From assembly GCA_030625695.1 (NCBI GenBank), contig DAOUQK010000211.1, positions 1-6,697 of the forward strand: a DNA stretch of 6,697 nucleotides, in the 5' to 3' direction. Below the pieces are notes generated by a model, which was given only the letters and a program-made list of their open reading frames with translations, had not been told where the DNA came from and ran no database searches. This stretch comes from Paracoccaceae bacterium. GTDB lineage: Bacteria > Pseudomonadota > Alphaproteobacteria > Rhodobacterales > Rhodobacteraceae. Shown here one piece after another: positions 6,554 through 6,697 of the stretch. The translations under genes were made by a program, and so were the position numbers. The stretch's first letter is position 1; the number at the start of each line of letters is the position of its first letter.

Positions 6554-6697
6554 GGCAGGCCAACCAGATCAGCACCGTTCCAATAATACAGAAACTCGCA
6601 ACTGTCGGCTCCGATGCCATAACAATCTGCCAGGGATCCGCCGACACCCACTGCCATATTGCCGTTGCTGAGGGATTGCAGCCGCACCCCGGCGGCC
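6550..6697 (-). CDS. C-terminal end of an unidentified protein (partial)
   Basis: On the - strand a frame is open from the right edge (first full codon at 6696) to a TGA at 6552-6550, giving 48 residues. It contains GNMAVGVGGSLADCYGIG and ends CEFLYYWNGADLVGLP. Gly-rich segments, two Cys 8 residues apart and an aromatic, acidic tail make it look like a genuine protein end, and about 60% of codons end in G or C. I do not recognise the family. The two Cys could suggest a disulfide in an exported protein, but no signal can be seen because the N-terminus is outside. The stop lies 61 bases upstream of the oxygenase ATG, so this may be the previous gene on the same strand. The alternative is non-coding upstream sequence of the oxygenase operon. 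Confidence 0.4.
   Translation of the reverse strand, partial: AAGVRLQSLSNGNMAVGVGGSLADCYGIGADSCEFLYYWNGADLVGLP

Noticed and set aside
6489..6647. N-terminal extension of the oxygenase to 6647, containing a hydrophobic stretch
   Set aside because: It would run through the promoter and the AGGA site. Phthalate-type oxygenases start close to the LTRVGPGT segment, and the hydrophobic run looks like a chance translation of another frame.

Overview
The window reads as chromosomal DNA of an alphaproteobacterium, most likely Rhodobacterales (roseobacter-type). The grounds are the moderately high GC, the style of the MutL and RmuC proteins, and a GC-rich intergenic hairpin like those common in that order. 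This is an inference from protein and sequence style; no rRNA or other decisive marker is present.

Left part (1-3653, + strand): the C-terminal part of a metal ABC transporter permease (ABC-3 family) runs in from outside the window. It is followed after 45 bases by mutL (mismatch repair, with the intact endonuclease motif seen in species without MutH) and rmuC (a membrane-anchored coiled-coil protein of the PD-(D/E)XK type implicated in recombination). mutL and rmuC overlap by four bases (ATGA) and form a DNA-maintenance pair.

Middle (3654-3727): a short convergent intergenic region with a perfect 8-bp stem and 3-base loop. It is probably a two-way terminator or a copy of a dispersed hairpin repeat.

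Right part (3728-6697, - strand): a two-gene operon, read leftwards. The first gene is a phthalate-dioxygenase-like Rieske oxygenase. The second is a divergent glutamine synthetase family enzyme with its catalytic residues in place. The two overlap by eight bases. A promoter-like sequence with a perfect TTGACA -35 box and a perfect palindrome (TGTGTACACA) lies just upstream of the oxygenase. Further upstream, the last 48 codons of an unidentified same-strand reading frame run in from the right edge.

How the genes may work together: pairing a GS-like ligase with a Rieske oxygenase recalls aniline catabolism, where a GS-like enzyme glutamylates the amine and a Rieske dioxygenase then oxidises it. 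Here the oxygenase is of the single-subunit phthalate/vanillate type, and no reductase or amidohydrolase is visible. The substrate is therefore unknown, and this pair is the most interesting content of the window. The repair genes and the transporter look ordinary.
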